This document shows, piece after piece, positions 10,410 through 20,628 of a DNA stretch of 64,000 nucleotides. Each line of letters starts with the position of its first letter. Position 1 is the first letter of the stretch. Both the position numbers and the translations under genes were made by a program. The notes beneath the pieces were generated by a model. It was not told the origin of the DNA. It saw nothing but the letters and a program-made list of their open reading frames with translations, and made no database searches. The DNA comes from Homarus americanus (Eukaryota; Arthropoda; Malacostraca; Decapoda; Nephropidae): NCBI RefSeq assembly GCF_018991925.1, contig NW_024753828.1:4542965-4606964 (forward strand). Reading direction: 5' to 3'.

Positions 10410-10675
10410 AAATTCAGAAGACTGTGAGGGCAAACGTTTTCGGTGTGAGAGTTGTGAACTTTTGGAACAATCTGCCAGAGGGTGTTGTGACGGTACCTAG
10501 TGTGAGTTCATTTAAGACCACACTTGGCCAACACTGGAGCAGGATCCGATATAATCAGGAGCCGGTTCATGCCCAGTACTGGTCAATGCCATCAGTGTGT
10601 AACAGAGACGTGACCGATCTCCCAAGCGGCTAACGAGCCGATCAGTGGTGAAGAGGATAAAAGTAAAAGATATTG
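10410..10675 (+). mobile_element. LINE family A 3' end
   Basis: Carries the degenerate last codons of the family A RT protein (VWNNLPEGVV-like, here VNFWNNLPEGVVTVPSVSSF from about 10450) and its 3' UTR with the hairpin GGCT-AACG-AGCC at 10628-10639, ending gaggataaaagtaaaaga. 5'-truncated immediately after the (ATT)n tail of the preceding B copy. Confidence 0.8.
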
Positions 10676-11040
10676 GTGTCACTGAAACTGTATAGTTCAT
10701 CTTATTACCCGATGACCAAGCTGTTGTCAATGCTGCAATAGTAACCAGAAAGAAAAAACCAAAATGTATGAAAGAAATAAAGGTGAGAGGAAAGTGCATC
10801 AACACGGACTGGTTCACCTTGTGTCGTAACAGTGGCTCATGATGATAATAGTTTCCCCTTCAACTCACTTCCTTCCATTTGTATAACTAGAACCGCGAGA
10901 CAATGGCGATATCTAAGTAATCTAATAACACAAGTAAAGTCTCTTCGCTTCTCACCCAATTATTGTCCTTTCCAACGATATTGACTTGAGATAATTAGAA
11001 GATGATTCGTCAAAACCAAGCTTTAGGTCGAATCTGTGGG
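10676..11040. other. no gene seen
   Basis: Unique sequence between a LINE end and the G-rich array. A minus frame at 10512-10817 runs through the LINE tail and is not a gene. Confidence 0.45.
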
Positions 11041-12440
11041 AGAGAGACTGTGGGAGGGGGAGTAGGGAGGGAAGCAGGGAGAGGTAGGGTGTTAGGAGGG
11101 AGGCAGGAGGTAGGGTGTTAGGAGGGAGGCAGGAGGTAGGGTGTTAGGAGGGAAGCAGGGAGAGGTAGGGTGTTAGGAGGGAAGCAGGGAGAGGTAGGGT
11201 GTTAGGAGGAGGCAGAGGTAGGGTGTAGGAGGGAGGCAGGAGGTGGGCAGGAGGAGGAGGAGGTAGGGTGTTAGGAGGGAGGCAGGAGAGGGTAGGAGGG
11301 AGGGAGAGGTAGGGTGTTAGGAAGGAGGCAGGGAGGTAGGGTGTTGGGAGGGAAGCAGGGAGGGTAGTTGGGAGGGAGGCAGGAGGTAGGGGTGTTAGGA
11401 GGGGGCAGGGAGGCAGGAGAGGTAGGGTGGGAGGCAGGAGGTAGGGTGTTAGGAGGGAAGCAGGGAGGTAGGGGTGTTAGGAGGGAGGCAGGAGGTAGGG
11501 TGTTAGGAGGGGCAGGAGGTAGGGTGTTAGGAGGAAGCAGGGAGAGGTAGGGAGGGGGGAGGCAGGAGGTAGGGTGTTGGGAAGCAGGTAGGGTGTTAGG
11601 GAGGAGGAGGCAGGAGGGTGTTAGGAGGAAGGTAGGGGTTAGGAGGCAGGAGGTAGGGTGTTAGGGAGGGAAGCAGGAGGTAGGGTGTTAGGAGGCAGGG
11701 AAGCAGGGAGGGGGTGTTAGGAGGGAAGCAGGGAGGGTAGGGTGTTAGGAGGGAGGCAGGGAGGTAGGTGTTAGGAGGAGGCAGGGAGAGGTAGGGGTGT
11801 TAGGAGGAGGCAGGGAGGAGGGAAGCAGGAGAGGGTGAGGAGGAGAGGGGGTGTTAGGGAGGGAGGAGGGTGTTAGGAGGTGTTAGGGAGGGAAGCAGGG
11901 AGAGGTAGAATGTTAGGGAGGCAGGGTGTTAGGGAGGCAGGAGGTAGGGGTGTTAGGGGAGGAGAGGTAGGGGTGTTAGGAGGGAGGCAGGGTGTTAGGA
12001 GGGAAGCAGGGAGGTATGGTGTTAGGAGGGAGGCAGGGTGTTAGGAGGGAAGCAAGAGGTAGGGGTGTTAGGAGGGCAGGGAGGTAGAGTGTTAGGATGG
12101 AGGCAGGGTGTTAGGAGGAGGCAGGGTGTTAGGAGGGAAGCAGGAGGGTATGGAGGAGGGTGTTAGGAGGAGGATGCAGGGGTAGGGGTGTTAGGAGGAG
12201 GCAGGGAGGTAGGGGTGTTGGGAGGAGGCAGGGTGTTAGGAGGGAAGCAGGTGGTAGGGGTGTTAGGAGGGAAGTAGAGGGAGGAGGCAGGGTGTTAGGG
12301 AGGGAGGCAGGAGGTGTTAGGAGGCAGGGGAGGAGGAGGTAGGAGAGGTAGGGTGTTAGGAGGCAGGAGAGAGGGGTTGGAGTAGGGTCCAAAGGCAGGA
12401 AGTAGGGGAGTGGGAGGCGGGTGGTGGGGGAGGGGGAGGG
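11040..12440. repeat. 1.4-kb G-rich minisatellite
   Basis: Dozens of irregular 28-35-bp units built from gggaggcaggaggtagggtg and ttaggaggga with many indels. The plus strand is almost all purine/G with runs of three or more G every few bases, so it has strong G-quadruplex and triplex potential. Open frames here encode Gly/Arg/Glu repeats and are not genes. Confidence 0.95.
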
Positions 12441-12564
12441 TCAGCAGTTCCCCCTCACCCACCAAGACTTTCACTTAGTCTGAAGCGGCTTACCTTACAC
12501 CCAGGTGCCCGGGCTTATATTCACAAAGGCTTGATGTTAATATTGTCTACTTCAGGTAGATTTA

Positions 12565-12800
12565 TCCTGTTCATCTCCCTGTAGCCTCCCTCATGTTCAC
12601 CATCTCCCTGTAGCCTCCCTCTATGTTCACCATCTCCCTGTAGCCTCCCTCTATGTTCACCATCTCCCTGTAGCCTCTCTCATGTTCACCATCTCCCTGG
12701 AGCCTCCCTCATGTTTAATCCCCCCTGTACCCTCCCTCATGTTCACCATTTTCCTGTACCCTCCCTCATATTCACCATCTCCCTGTACCCTCCCTCACCA
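12565..12800. repeat. 30-bp minisatellite
   Basis: About eight units of roughly 30 bp: atgttcaccatctccctgta followed by gcctccctct, with diverged copies on the right. Confidence 0.9.
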
Positions 12801-13588
12801 TCTCCCTCATAATCATAAACAGGAGTGATACATGGACAGTTTCGTTCACTTGATTGCCTCAGTGTCTCATGACCCAACGTAATGTCAAGTTATTTATCTT
12901 TCTTGTATGAGTTGCATTCATCCGAGTGAACAGAGTAAATTATACTTTCACTGGGTCTCTTTGTGCTTACATTTCCACCTCTCTCTATGTCTGTCTGTCT
13001 CTCTGTCTGTCATGCTTAAGTTAAACAAACAAAGCTTACTTGGGGCTATCCTTGGTTAAATTGACTTATTGTTTGTTTGCCAAGGTTGGTTAGTTTACCT
13101 GGACTGTCTATATACATTGTTTGTATACCTGCATTGTTTATGTACATTGTTTGTATACCTGCACTGTCTATGAAGAAGCTGAACCACTGTGAACTTGTAC
13201 CTCGATTTGACTATCTATCTATCCATTCATCCATCTATCTATCCATCCATCTATCCATCCATCCATCCACCCATTTATCTATCTTCCTTCATTCATCTCT
13301 GCTCACTCCAACAGTTTCTCAGTGCAGTTATATCATTTATTTCATTTCGTTTTGTACATAGTGTTCTAATGTATCCATACACCCTATTAAGTACGCCATT
13401 GTCACCACCTGTGAACCTTTGTAATGTTTACACAAGGATTATATTTGATCATAATCTCGGTTCTTTAGCAATCACCTTTCAGCCGCCATTAATATCCTCG
13501 CTGAGTTATTATTTTACAACAAATTATTCTTCTCTAGTGGATAAATTTATGGTAAAGAACTGTATTAATGTTTTTTTATTGTATGAAT
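12801..13588. other. no gene seen
   Basis: Includes an (ATCT/ATCC)n tract at about 13205-13290 and paired copies of a ttgtttgtatacctgca phrase near 13110 and 13145. Otherwise no recognisable feature. Confidence 0.45.
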
Positions 13589-14100
13589 GTTTTTAAAGTA
13601 TTCTAAGAATGTTTGTTTACTGTATGAATGTTTGTTTACTGTATGAATGTTTGTTTACTGTATGAATGTTTGTTTACTGTATGAACGTTTGTTAAAGTAT
13701 TGTACGAATGTTTGTTTACTGTTTGAACGTTTGTTAAAGTATTGTACGAATGTTTGTTTACTGTATGATAGTTTGTTAAAGTATTGTACGAATGTTTGTT
13801 TCCTGTTTGAACGTTTGTTAAAGTATTGTACGAATGTTTGTTTACTGTATGAATGTTTGTTAAAGTATTGTACGAATGTTTGTTTACTGTATGAACGTTT
13901 GTTAAAGTATTGTAGGAATGTTTGTTTACTGTATGAACGTTTGTTAAAGTATTGTACGAATGTTTGTTTCCTGTTTGAACGTTTGTTAAAGTATTGTACG
14001 AATGTTTGTTTACTGTATGAATGTTTGTTAAAGTATTGTACGAATGTTTGTTTACTGTATGAATGTTTGTTAAAGTATTGTACGAATGTTTGTTAAAGTA
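13589..14100. repeat. 42-bp minisatellite
   Basis: About twelve units of 42 bp made of gtttgttaaagtattgtacg and aatgtttgtttactgtatga plus two bases, with a shorter 21-bp version at the left edge. The multiple-of-three period leaves long frames open on both strands (14-residue repeats), not genes. Confidence 0.93.
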
Positions 14101-14589
14101 TGTACTTTCTCTTATACAGTAAAGATGAACCAATGAAGGAAAGTGAATCATTCATTCGACAATGCTGTGTGACATTTGCCGCCACTCACACACACACACA
14201 CAGAAAGCCTAAACTGAGGCCAAGATCTCATGCTTTCAAATTCAGTAAGCTGGTAAGTAAATAAGTAAATGAATAAATAAATAAATAAATAAAATCCTAC
14301 CTTACGATTTCCTGAGAGAGAAAACTCCAGTCTCAAAAATAAGAAACATGACAAATTATGTCTCTATCTCTCTCTCTCTCTCTCTGCTTGTGGTGGCGTG
14401 GATCTGAAGTCTAGGGGGTGTACAATAAACTAGCTGCTGGTGTGTGGATCAAGCGGGAACAGAAACCACAAAATAACGGGAATAAAATAGCAGCGAGTGA
14501 GCAACGCGAGTCACCGTGAGTGGAAGCGACAAGTATAACAAAGATAATTGAAAATAGAAATATACTACACATTGTAAATAACTACACAC
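14101..14589. other. no gene seen
   Basis: Holds short (AC)n, (AAAT)n and (CT)n tracts at about 14187, 14262 and 14370. A phrase near 14408-14435 (gtgtacaataaactagct) resembles the family G 3' end. Confidence 0.4.
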
Positions 14590-14935
14590 AACTTTTCGTT
14601 TTCATTAGGTTAAGTTACAATAGATTTAGTTAGGTTAGGTTACAAAAGAATAGTCTTGGTTAGGCTAGAGTGCGTGTAATGTGAGGGAATTTTACGTTTT
14701 AACAAGAAGGTTAAATTAGGATAGGTTAAGTTAGGTTAGATTAAGTTTGGTTAGGTTAAATTTATTTAAGTTAGCCTACGATAGGTTAGCCCAAGTTAGT
14801 TTAGGTTAGGTTAAGTTAGCCCAAGTTAGGTTAGGTTAAGTTAGCCCAGGTTAGGTTAAGTTAATATAAGTTGGGTTAGGTTAGGTTAGTGTATGTAATG
14901 TGAGATTATGTTAGGAATTTCCAGGTAACTTTATT
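14590..14935 (+). repeat. degenerate TTAGG-type tract
   Basis: Dispersed ggttaggttaagttagcccaag-type phrases, a decayed (TTAGG)n array in the G-strand orientation. TTAGG is the arthropod telomere unit, so this is an interstitial telomere-like tract or a TTAGG-derived simple repeat. Confidence 0.75.
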
Positions 14936-14999
14936 GGGTAACCATCCAGGCTGGGAGGCGGAGAGGAACTGACCGGACTTCACCTTGAGTACCAACTTT

Positions 15000-15475
15000 C
15001 ACCAGTCTTCCATCCTCTCTTGTCCGCCTAACCATCTTTCCACCTAACCCAACCATCTTTCCACCTAACCCAACCATCTTTCCACCTAACTTAACCTAAC
15101 CATCTTTCCACCTAACCTAACCATCTTTCCACCTAACTTAACCTAACCTAACCATCTTTCCACCTAACCTAACCTAACCATCTTTCCACCTAACCTAACC
15201 ATCTTTCCACCTAACCTAACCTAACCATCTTTCCTCCTAACTTAACCTAACCTAACCATCTTTCCACCTAACCTAACCATCTTTCCTAACGTAACCTAAC
15301 CTAACCTCTCTTGTCCGCCTAACCATCTTTCCACCTAACCTAACCTAACCTAAGTTAATCCAACATAGTCTAGGGCTCCTAAGTTTATCGAACCTAAATT
15401 AGCTTAATCAAACTACCCTAACTTACCCTAAATTAAAATAACCTAACTTAAGATAATTTAACTTAATTTAAAGCA
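15000..15475 (-). repeat. CCTAA-based tandem array
   Basis: Units of catctttccacctaacctaa spaced 15-30 bp, mixing CCTAA pentamers with a catctttcca spacer, decaying to plain CCTAA/CTTAA to about 15475. Orientation is opposite to the TTAGG tract at 14590-14935, so the two converge. Confidence 0.85.
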
Positions 15476-15508
15476 GAAACTGAATTAATTCTTTGTCTTA
15501 GACCACTC

Positions 15509-15680
15509 TAATGGTGCGGCCACCCTCGCGTACATATGACCGCAACATGTGATCGACTAGAAATAGAAACGAAGCACAATGTTAGTGCGACCGCACTACA
15601 GATTCGGAACCCTGTGCTTCGTTTCTTCTTGTCGATTACCTGTTTCGATCAAAATGTACGCAAGTGTAGCCGCACCTTAA
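15509..15680. mobile_element. MITE with ~80-bp inverted repeats
   Basis: The left end (taatggtgcggccaccctcg) and the reverse complement of the right end (taaggtgcggctacacttg) match, and the similarity continues inward through cgtacat and aaacgaagcaca, so almost the whole 172-bp element is an imperfect palindrome. Superfamily is uncertain; the ends resemble TTAA/TAA-flanked nonautonomous elements. Confidence 0.75.
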
Positions 15681-16092
15681 AGGTGACTCTAACCTAACTT
15701 AACTCATTTGATGGCCAGGTGGCAGCATGGCGAAACGGAGTGGTAATAAGTAAGTAAACAACAATGAAGCGGATGTTCTTAATGTGACACAACAATGGCG
15801 AGCCACCTGCAGAATGTTGCACGTGAGGCACCCCACAACACCACTTGGCAAAAGTTGACAAACTGTGTATGAGACAGTTGCCTCACATATTGAATGCAAA
15901 ACACTCTTCTTGATGGTCTGTCTCCATCCAGTCACACTAACAAACAAAGATAATTATTTGACAATACTGTAATATGTGTGGCTCCATCTTGGTGCATTAA
16001 GCGTGGGTTTATAATCTTTTCACATAGGAAATATTAAATTGATCACAATTCATAATAGAATTAACAAGAATACTACATAGGTTTACAATGTC
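15681..16092. other. no supported gene
   Basis: A short ATG frame at 15727 runs straight into a GTAAGT donor-like site and a 22-codon frame begins near 15793, but neither has recognisable content. A minus frame at 15699-15947 is also unrecognised. Confidence 0.35.
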
Positions 16093-16796
16093 TAAGGCAG
16101 CGGCACACTAGGCACTTTCCTTCAAACATGTTGCCCGTTTTGCAAATTTGCAGGCCGTTGGCCTGATGGCCCAGCAAGCGGCAGGATTTCGGCTGTTGCG
16201 AGAAATGGACAACAGTTTGGCGGTGAGTTTTGTTGGTCGGGTTAGTGTTCAAATGAGCTTCACATTAGGTGTTGAATATTCAAGTAAAAATTGAACACGA
16301 TACAATAATAATTTAAAATATAACACATAAAACGGTGATATGTTTCTATTTATTCGTCACTTTAAAACTTTGGTTTTATTAAATCATGATTTAGGATTTT
16401 CTTTGACCAGCCAGGCGCCGTCACTTGAAAAGAAAAAAAAACGTCACGACGCACCCATTGTTTTTTCGTTAGCTTTTGCAAACGCTCCACTTGCTTCAGC
16501 AATTAAAGAACTACAGTATAGTACAATCCTGCAGGGCCTCAACTGTAGTAACGGGATCCATGGCGAACCTCATCTAGACGCTTTTTTTTATTTACAATTT
16601 ACATATAATGTATACATATATTACATATTAATATATTTGTCCGCTTTGTTGTTGTTTTCGTTGCGTTGGGCCAAGTTGGGCAGACGCGCCAACAAAACAT
16701 TCCAGTGTGACGCAAAAGTCTCTCTGTGTTTTGCTGGCCAGACCGTGTTTGCCCAATATGTTGGCAGGAAAAGTGCCTAGTGTGCCGCCACCTTAA
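16093..16796. mobile_element. 704-bp TIR DNA element, nonautonomous
   Basis: The left end (taaggcagcggcacactagg then cactttcc) and the reverse complement of the right end (taaggtggcggcacactagg then cacttttcc) match over about 50 bp, with weaker subterminal similarity (ttttgttgg blocks) further in. The interior contains a 146-codon plus frame (16340-16780) that runs into the right TIR and matches no transposase I recognise. Confidence 0.72.
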
Positions 16797-16829
16797 GATC
16801 TAATCTTAGGCTGACCACAGAGTTACAGG

Positions 16830-18340
16830 TAGCTTGAACTCTTCAGATCCTGAGACGGACCCCAGAATGACTCCAGTATTAGATCCTCTTGTTTGTGTAA
16901 CTCTCATCTTGTGGCAGAGGGTCCCTGTGTTTATTGTGTTCCAAGAGGCCTCTGGCGAGTTTCCGGGACAGCTCTTCTCTTCTTTTTGCAGGTGTATGAA
17001 GGCCCGTAGGTGTTGTTGTTGACTACTTCCATCTTCATGGCTCTTCGCTGGACCCTCTCAGTCCGCGGGCACTGTCACACACTACTATTGGTCGGATGTA
17101 CTGTATTGTAAGTGACGTAGGTTTTGGAAAGTTGTTCAGACGGTGTTGTGAACTTCTTGAGTACAAGGAGCATGTAGAGAAGGCGAGATGACCTACGTGT
17201 ATTCCTCCTAGGGCAGGTCACTGAAGCCCAGAAGTGTGCAGTTACTCACCTCTGGTACCATCAGACTCAGGTGGATCTAGGAGTCTTTAGATGTTATCAT
17301 TCATCACCTGAAACTTACTGATGTCCACCACCAGACTGATGGTTGCAGCCCAGGTGTGTCAGGTATGTGGTGCTGCAGATACCCTTCTCAGACAAACCTT
17401 CCACAGGGTGATAACGTCAGCTATGTATTTCAGATGTTTCTGAATGTCACTCACAACATTACTGATCGTGGACGAAAATGTGAGTGGCCCACTATTAGTG
17501 CCATGCGGTATGCCACAGGTTGTTGATTGTCAGTCACTCAGGTTCCTGGACGACATGCCTGTTCTTTGGGGGTGACCGTGAAGGAAGCCAAAGAACTATC
17601 TGGTGAGTGAAGAGCAGTATGGATATGTCAGGGTGTCAACACGTGCAATATGACAGCAAAATCAGTTCTGTCAGTTTCGTCATTTGATACATTGTCAACT
17701 TCAAGTTTTCTTTGAATGGTGAGGGTAGATACTGCACTTCTCTGCATCAGCTACCCGTCCTGTCGTCATGGACACGCTGATGTCACCTGTTGTTTATAAA
17801 GTGGATCTCTCTCACCCCCTGTAACCTGTTGTTGTATTGTCTCACCTCACGTATGTTGTCTGTGACCGAGTTGACTGTAAATGAGTTCCTTGTTGTAGGT
17901 CGTAATGCTGCCAGGATCTAGAAAGCCTCACCGAGTTAATGTCAGTGTCTGGCAGTGGTCGCACGCCTCATGGCAGGTTGGCTGCAGCACGATCGCCAGA
18001 TGGTGACATCATGATCCATTATTCTAGTGGGCGGTGATACTTCCGGAGACCGCCTGGATGTTCATGTCAGCTAAGATCTTATCTAGGACAATAATTTGTC
18101 TGGTGGGATGTTCAACTAAATGGGGGACTCTTATAGAGCGGACCACTGTCAACAACATTTCAGTCAACAGGACGACAACGCAAACATGTGGTCTCTTACC
18201 TTGAGTCATATCAACTGCTTCTAACAGATATTGTGTCTGTAAAAGATGCCTGGTTGCCCAGGCACCAGTTGACACCAACCACTTGTTTATAGTATCTCTA
18301 CTTCCTGTAGAGACACTGTGGAACGAACAACATGACACAT
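16830..18340 (-). pseudogene. old non-LTR reverse transcriptase relic
   Basis: Badly decayed. On the minus strand around 17350-17530 a frame reads CGIPHGTNSGPLTF followed about 20 residues later by LKYIADVITLW, aligning with the RT G(V/I)PQG...GPL block and the YADD block; the catalytic pair is now A-D-V. Nearer 16830-17050 a VQRRA fragment matches the post-RT segment of CR1/jockey-type proteins. Stops and frameshifts are frequent. The 104-codon minus frame at 18024-18338 is in the same strand and may be part of the relic. No defined ends or tail were found. Confidence 0.5.
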
Positions 18341-18934
18341 CTCAAGCCTAGACATAATACGTCAGGAGTTTTCACATCAGCAGTTGCCTCACTCTGGGTT
18401 GTGGTAGTCAGTAAAAGGTAAAGTCAACTTTGGTGAATCTGTCTAGAGCTCTAGAGGGAACACTTTACCAGCAGACCTGCACCACACACTGTACCTGGGT
18501 GTGGTGGAGGTTTAACACAGCACAGACACTGACGAGACTACACCTCACCACCAGCTGACGCCTCCACTCAACACTCAGCACTTAACGTACCTCTCCCCAC
18601 ACACACTTGCTGTTTAAAATGATCGGAAGCGTTGTACATTCGTTAGAGACAAGGAAACAGACAAACAGCCGCCAGAACAATGAAAATATCAACTCACTGA
18701 TTTAATTAACACTAAAATATAATAAACAATGTAATAAAGAAAACGATCAGCTGAAGCACCCACAACGTCATTCAGTTAAAGTTATTACAATGTTATCTTG
18801 GGAGACACAGACCAATATCTCACTTTCATGTTATCTAGGAGGTTAGGTTAGGTTAATCTTAAAATGAAATAAGCTGGGGGAGGGGAGGTTCGAATCTTTA
18901 GGTGTTGCAAGAATGTACCAACACCAAGCCCGGC
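18341..18934. other. no gene seen
   Basis: Unique sequence with scattered ccaccacac phrases; nothing coding recognised. Confidence 0.4.
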
Positions 18935-19196
18935 CCTATACACCAGGCCCGGCCCCGTATACCCCGCCGTACACCAGACCCGGCCCCGTATACCCCGCCG
19001 TACACCAGGCCCGGCCTCGTATACCCCGCCGTACACCAGGCCCGGCCCCGTATACCCCGCCGTACACCAGGCCCGGCCCCGTATACCCCGCCGTACACCA
19101 GGCCCGGCCTCGTATACCCCGCCGTACACCAGGCCCGGCCCCGTATACCCCGCCGTACACCAGGCCCGGCCCCGTATACCCCGCCGTACACCAGGC
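18935..19196. repeat. 31-bp GC-rich minisatellite
   Basis: About eight units of cccggccccgtataccccg plus ccgtacaccagg, nearly identical. Since 31 is not divisible by three, a frame cycles through three different peptides every 93 bp, yet all six frames lack stops across the array. Confidence 0.95.
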
Positions 19197-19404
19197 CTTG
19201 ATGGTGTCCTCCTCACTCACGGATACAGTCAATATTCATTTCCGAAATGTATTTAAATAAGGCGGCGGTGAGAGGCTGTGTGACCTTGCGTGTGTTTGGT
19301 GAAGCGAGCGCTGTGTTTGACCTGGCCTGAGGGTGTGTAGTCAGCGCCTAGCCCCAGTGTTGAGCCACCAACACACACTTTACCTGTTAACATAAAATCA
19401 TATC

Positions 19405-19630
19405 TAACTAAGAATGACCTAACCTAACCTAACTTAAGATAACCTAACCTAACCTAACCCTAGCATTAAGCCTCCAACACCTGACCTGACCTAACTTAAC
19501 CTAATCTGACCTGATTTAACCTAACCTGGCCTAATCTGAACTAACATAGCCTATCCTAACTAGCCTAGCCTAACCTAGCCTAGCCTAACCTAACATAACC
19601 TAACCTAACCTACTTAACTAAACCAAATCT
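19405..19630 (-). repeat. degenerate CCTAA tract
   Basis: Runs of taacctaacctaac mixed with tagcctagcctaacc and ctgacctga variants; an interstitial telomere-type pentamer tract. The flanks to 19200 and 19690 show no gene. Confidence 0.8.
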
Positions 19631-19697
19631 AACAGGTTGAGAACTTGTCTGCTGCACCTCTCTCTCTCTCTCGTGTGCGTGTGAACGCTAAACGCAT

Positions 19698-19698
<1 letters not shown>

Positions 19699-19766
<68 letters not shown>
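19699..19766. repeat. (TA)n microsatellite
   Basis: About 66 bp of TA repeats at the 3' end of the minus-strand SINE copy. Confidence 0.95.
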
Positions 19767-19767
<1 letters not shown>

Positions 19768-19915
19768 CATTAGCCCAATAAAGCACGCGGATTTCTACAT
19801 ACAATCAACACCTCAACCCGCCAGGATTCGAACCCACGGCCCACGAGCCCATGACTGTGACCGGGGAACGCTACCTCTGGACCACCAGGATACTAAAAGC
19901 AGTCCTAGACTCTGT
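19763..19915 (-). mobile_element. tRNA-derived SINE, copy on minus strand
   Basis: Minus-strand B box GGTTCGAATCC at 19824-19834 and A box TGGTCCAGAGG at 19874-19884, with 39 bp between them, matching pol III internal promoter consensus exactly. Downstream (leftward) comes gaggtgttgattgtatgtag and a segment including cacaataaagc-type sequence before (TA)n. The head begins cagagtctaggactgctttt. Confidence 0.82.
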
Positions 19916-20039
19916 TATGTTTCACACAAAGCCTGTTCAACGAGCTTATGGCGCCGTGAACCTCTAATGGGGACTACCCGTATCACATAGGTGGTCAGAG
20001 TAACGTTTTACCAAATCCGGCTTCGAAACACGAGGATCC

Positions 20040-20141
20040 ATATATATTTCATTGGCCCAATAAAGCACGAGGACTTCTACATACAATCAACACCTCAACC
20101 CGCCAGGATTCGAACCCATGGCCCACGAGCCCATGACTGTC
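20040..20141 (-). mobile_element. tRNA-derived SINE, truncated minus copy
   Basis: Has the B box (20106-20116) and 3' part but breaks off at atgactgt, before the A box. It abuts the plus copy head to head at about 20141-20148, forming an inverted pair. Confidence 0.78.
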
Positions 20142-20147
20142 TAGGAC

Positions 20148-20258
20148 TGCAGAGTCTAGGACTGCTTTTAGTATCCTGGTGGTCCAGAGGTAGCGTTCCC
20201 CGGTCACAGTCATGGGCTAGTGGGCCGTGGGTTCGAATCCTGGCGGGTTGAGGTGTTG

Positions 20259-20262
<4 letters not shown>
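20148..20262 (+). mobile_element. tRNA-derived SINE, plus copy
   Basis: Starts agagtctaggactgctttta; A box TGGTCCAGAGG at 20180-20190 and B box GGTTCGAATCC at 20230-20240, then the shared ctggcgggttgaggtgttg tail, passing into (TA)n at 20262-20321. Spacing and both boxes fit a tRNA-like pol III promoter. Confidence 0.85.

Positions 20263-20321
<59 letters not shown>
20262..20321. repeat. (TA)n microsatellite
   Basis: TA repeats at the 3' end of the SINE. Confidence 0.95.
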
Positions 20322-20389
20322 CATGTAAATCCACAAAGTTTTAAAAGGTCACCCTGTATATTTAAGCCTCTCTCTGTCCGTGTAATCCA

Positions 20390-20465
20390 GTTGCCTCTGA
20401 AGATGTCTTGAATAAGCGAAAGCTAAGGTACTCCGTTGTTTCCATTTTCCCGTGTGATTTTATCA

Positions 20466-20467
<2 letters not shown>
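20390..20467 (+). repeat. interspersed repeat H, copy 2
   Basis: Same ttgcctctgaagatgtcttg ... cgtgtgattttatcaaga sequence as at 1258-1350, with a four-base deletion, followed directly by (TA)n at 20467-20541. Confidence 0.82.

Positions 20468-20541
<74 letters not shown>
20467..20541. repeat. (TA)n microsatellite
   Basis: About 74 bp of TA repeats. Confidence 0.95.
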
Positions 20542-20544
<3 letters not shown>

Positions 20545-20574
20545 TTGTTTTTTATGCAACATAAGACAGAGTGA

Positions 20575-20575
<1 letters not shown>

Positions 20576-20616
<41 letters not shown>

Positions 20617-20628
20617 CAGTAGTAGTAA
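20576..20628. repeat. (TAG)n microsatellite
   Basis: About 17 trinucleotide repeats immediately 5' of the truncated LINE at 20629. Confidence 0.95.

Noticed and set aside
15727..15746. Short ATG exon ending at a perfect GTAAGT donor
   Set aside because: Only about seven codons with no family signal and no matching acceptor; chance occurrence cannot be excluded.
20171..20245. A functional tRNA gene
   Set aside because: The A and B boxes fit, but the acceptor stem does not close, the sequence is repeated with a common non-tRNA tail, and it runs into (TA)n, so a SINE is the better call.
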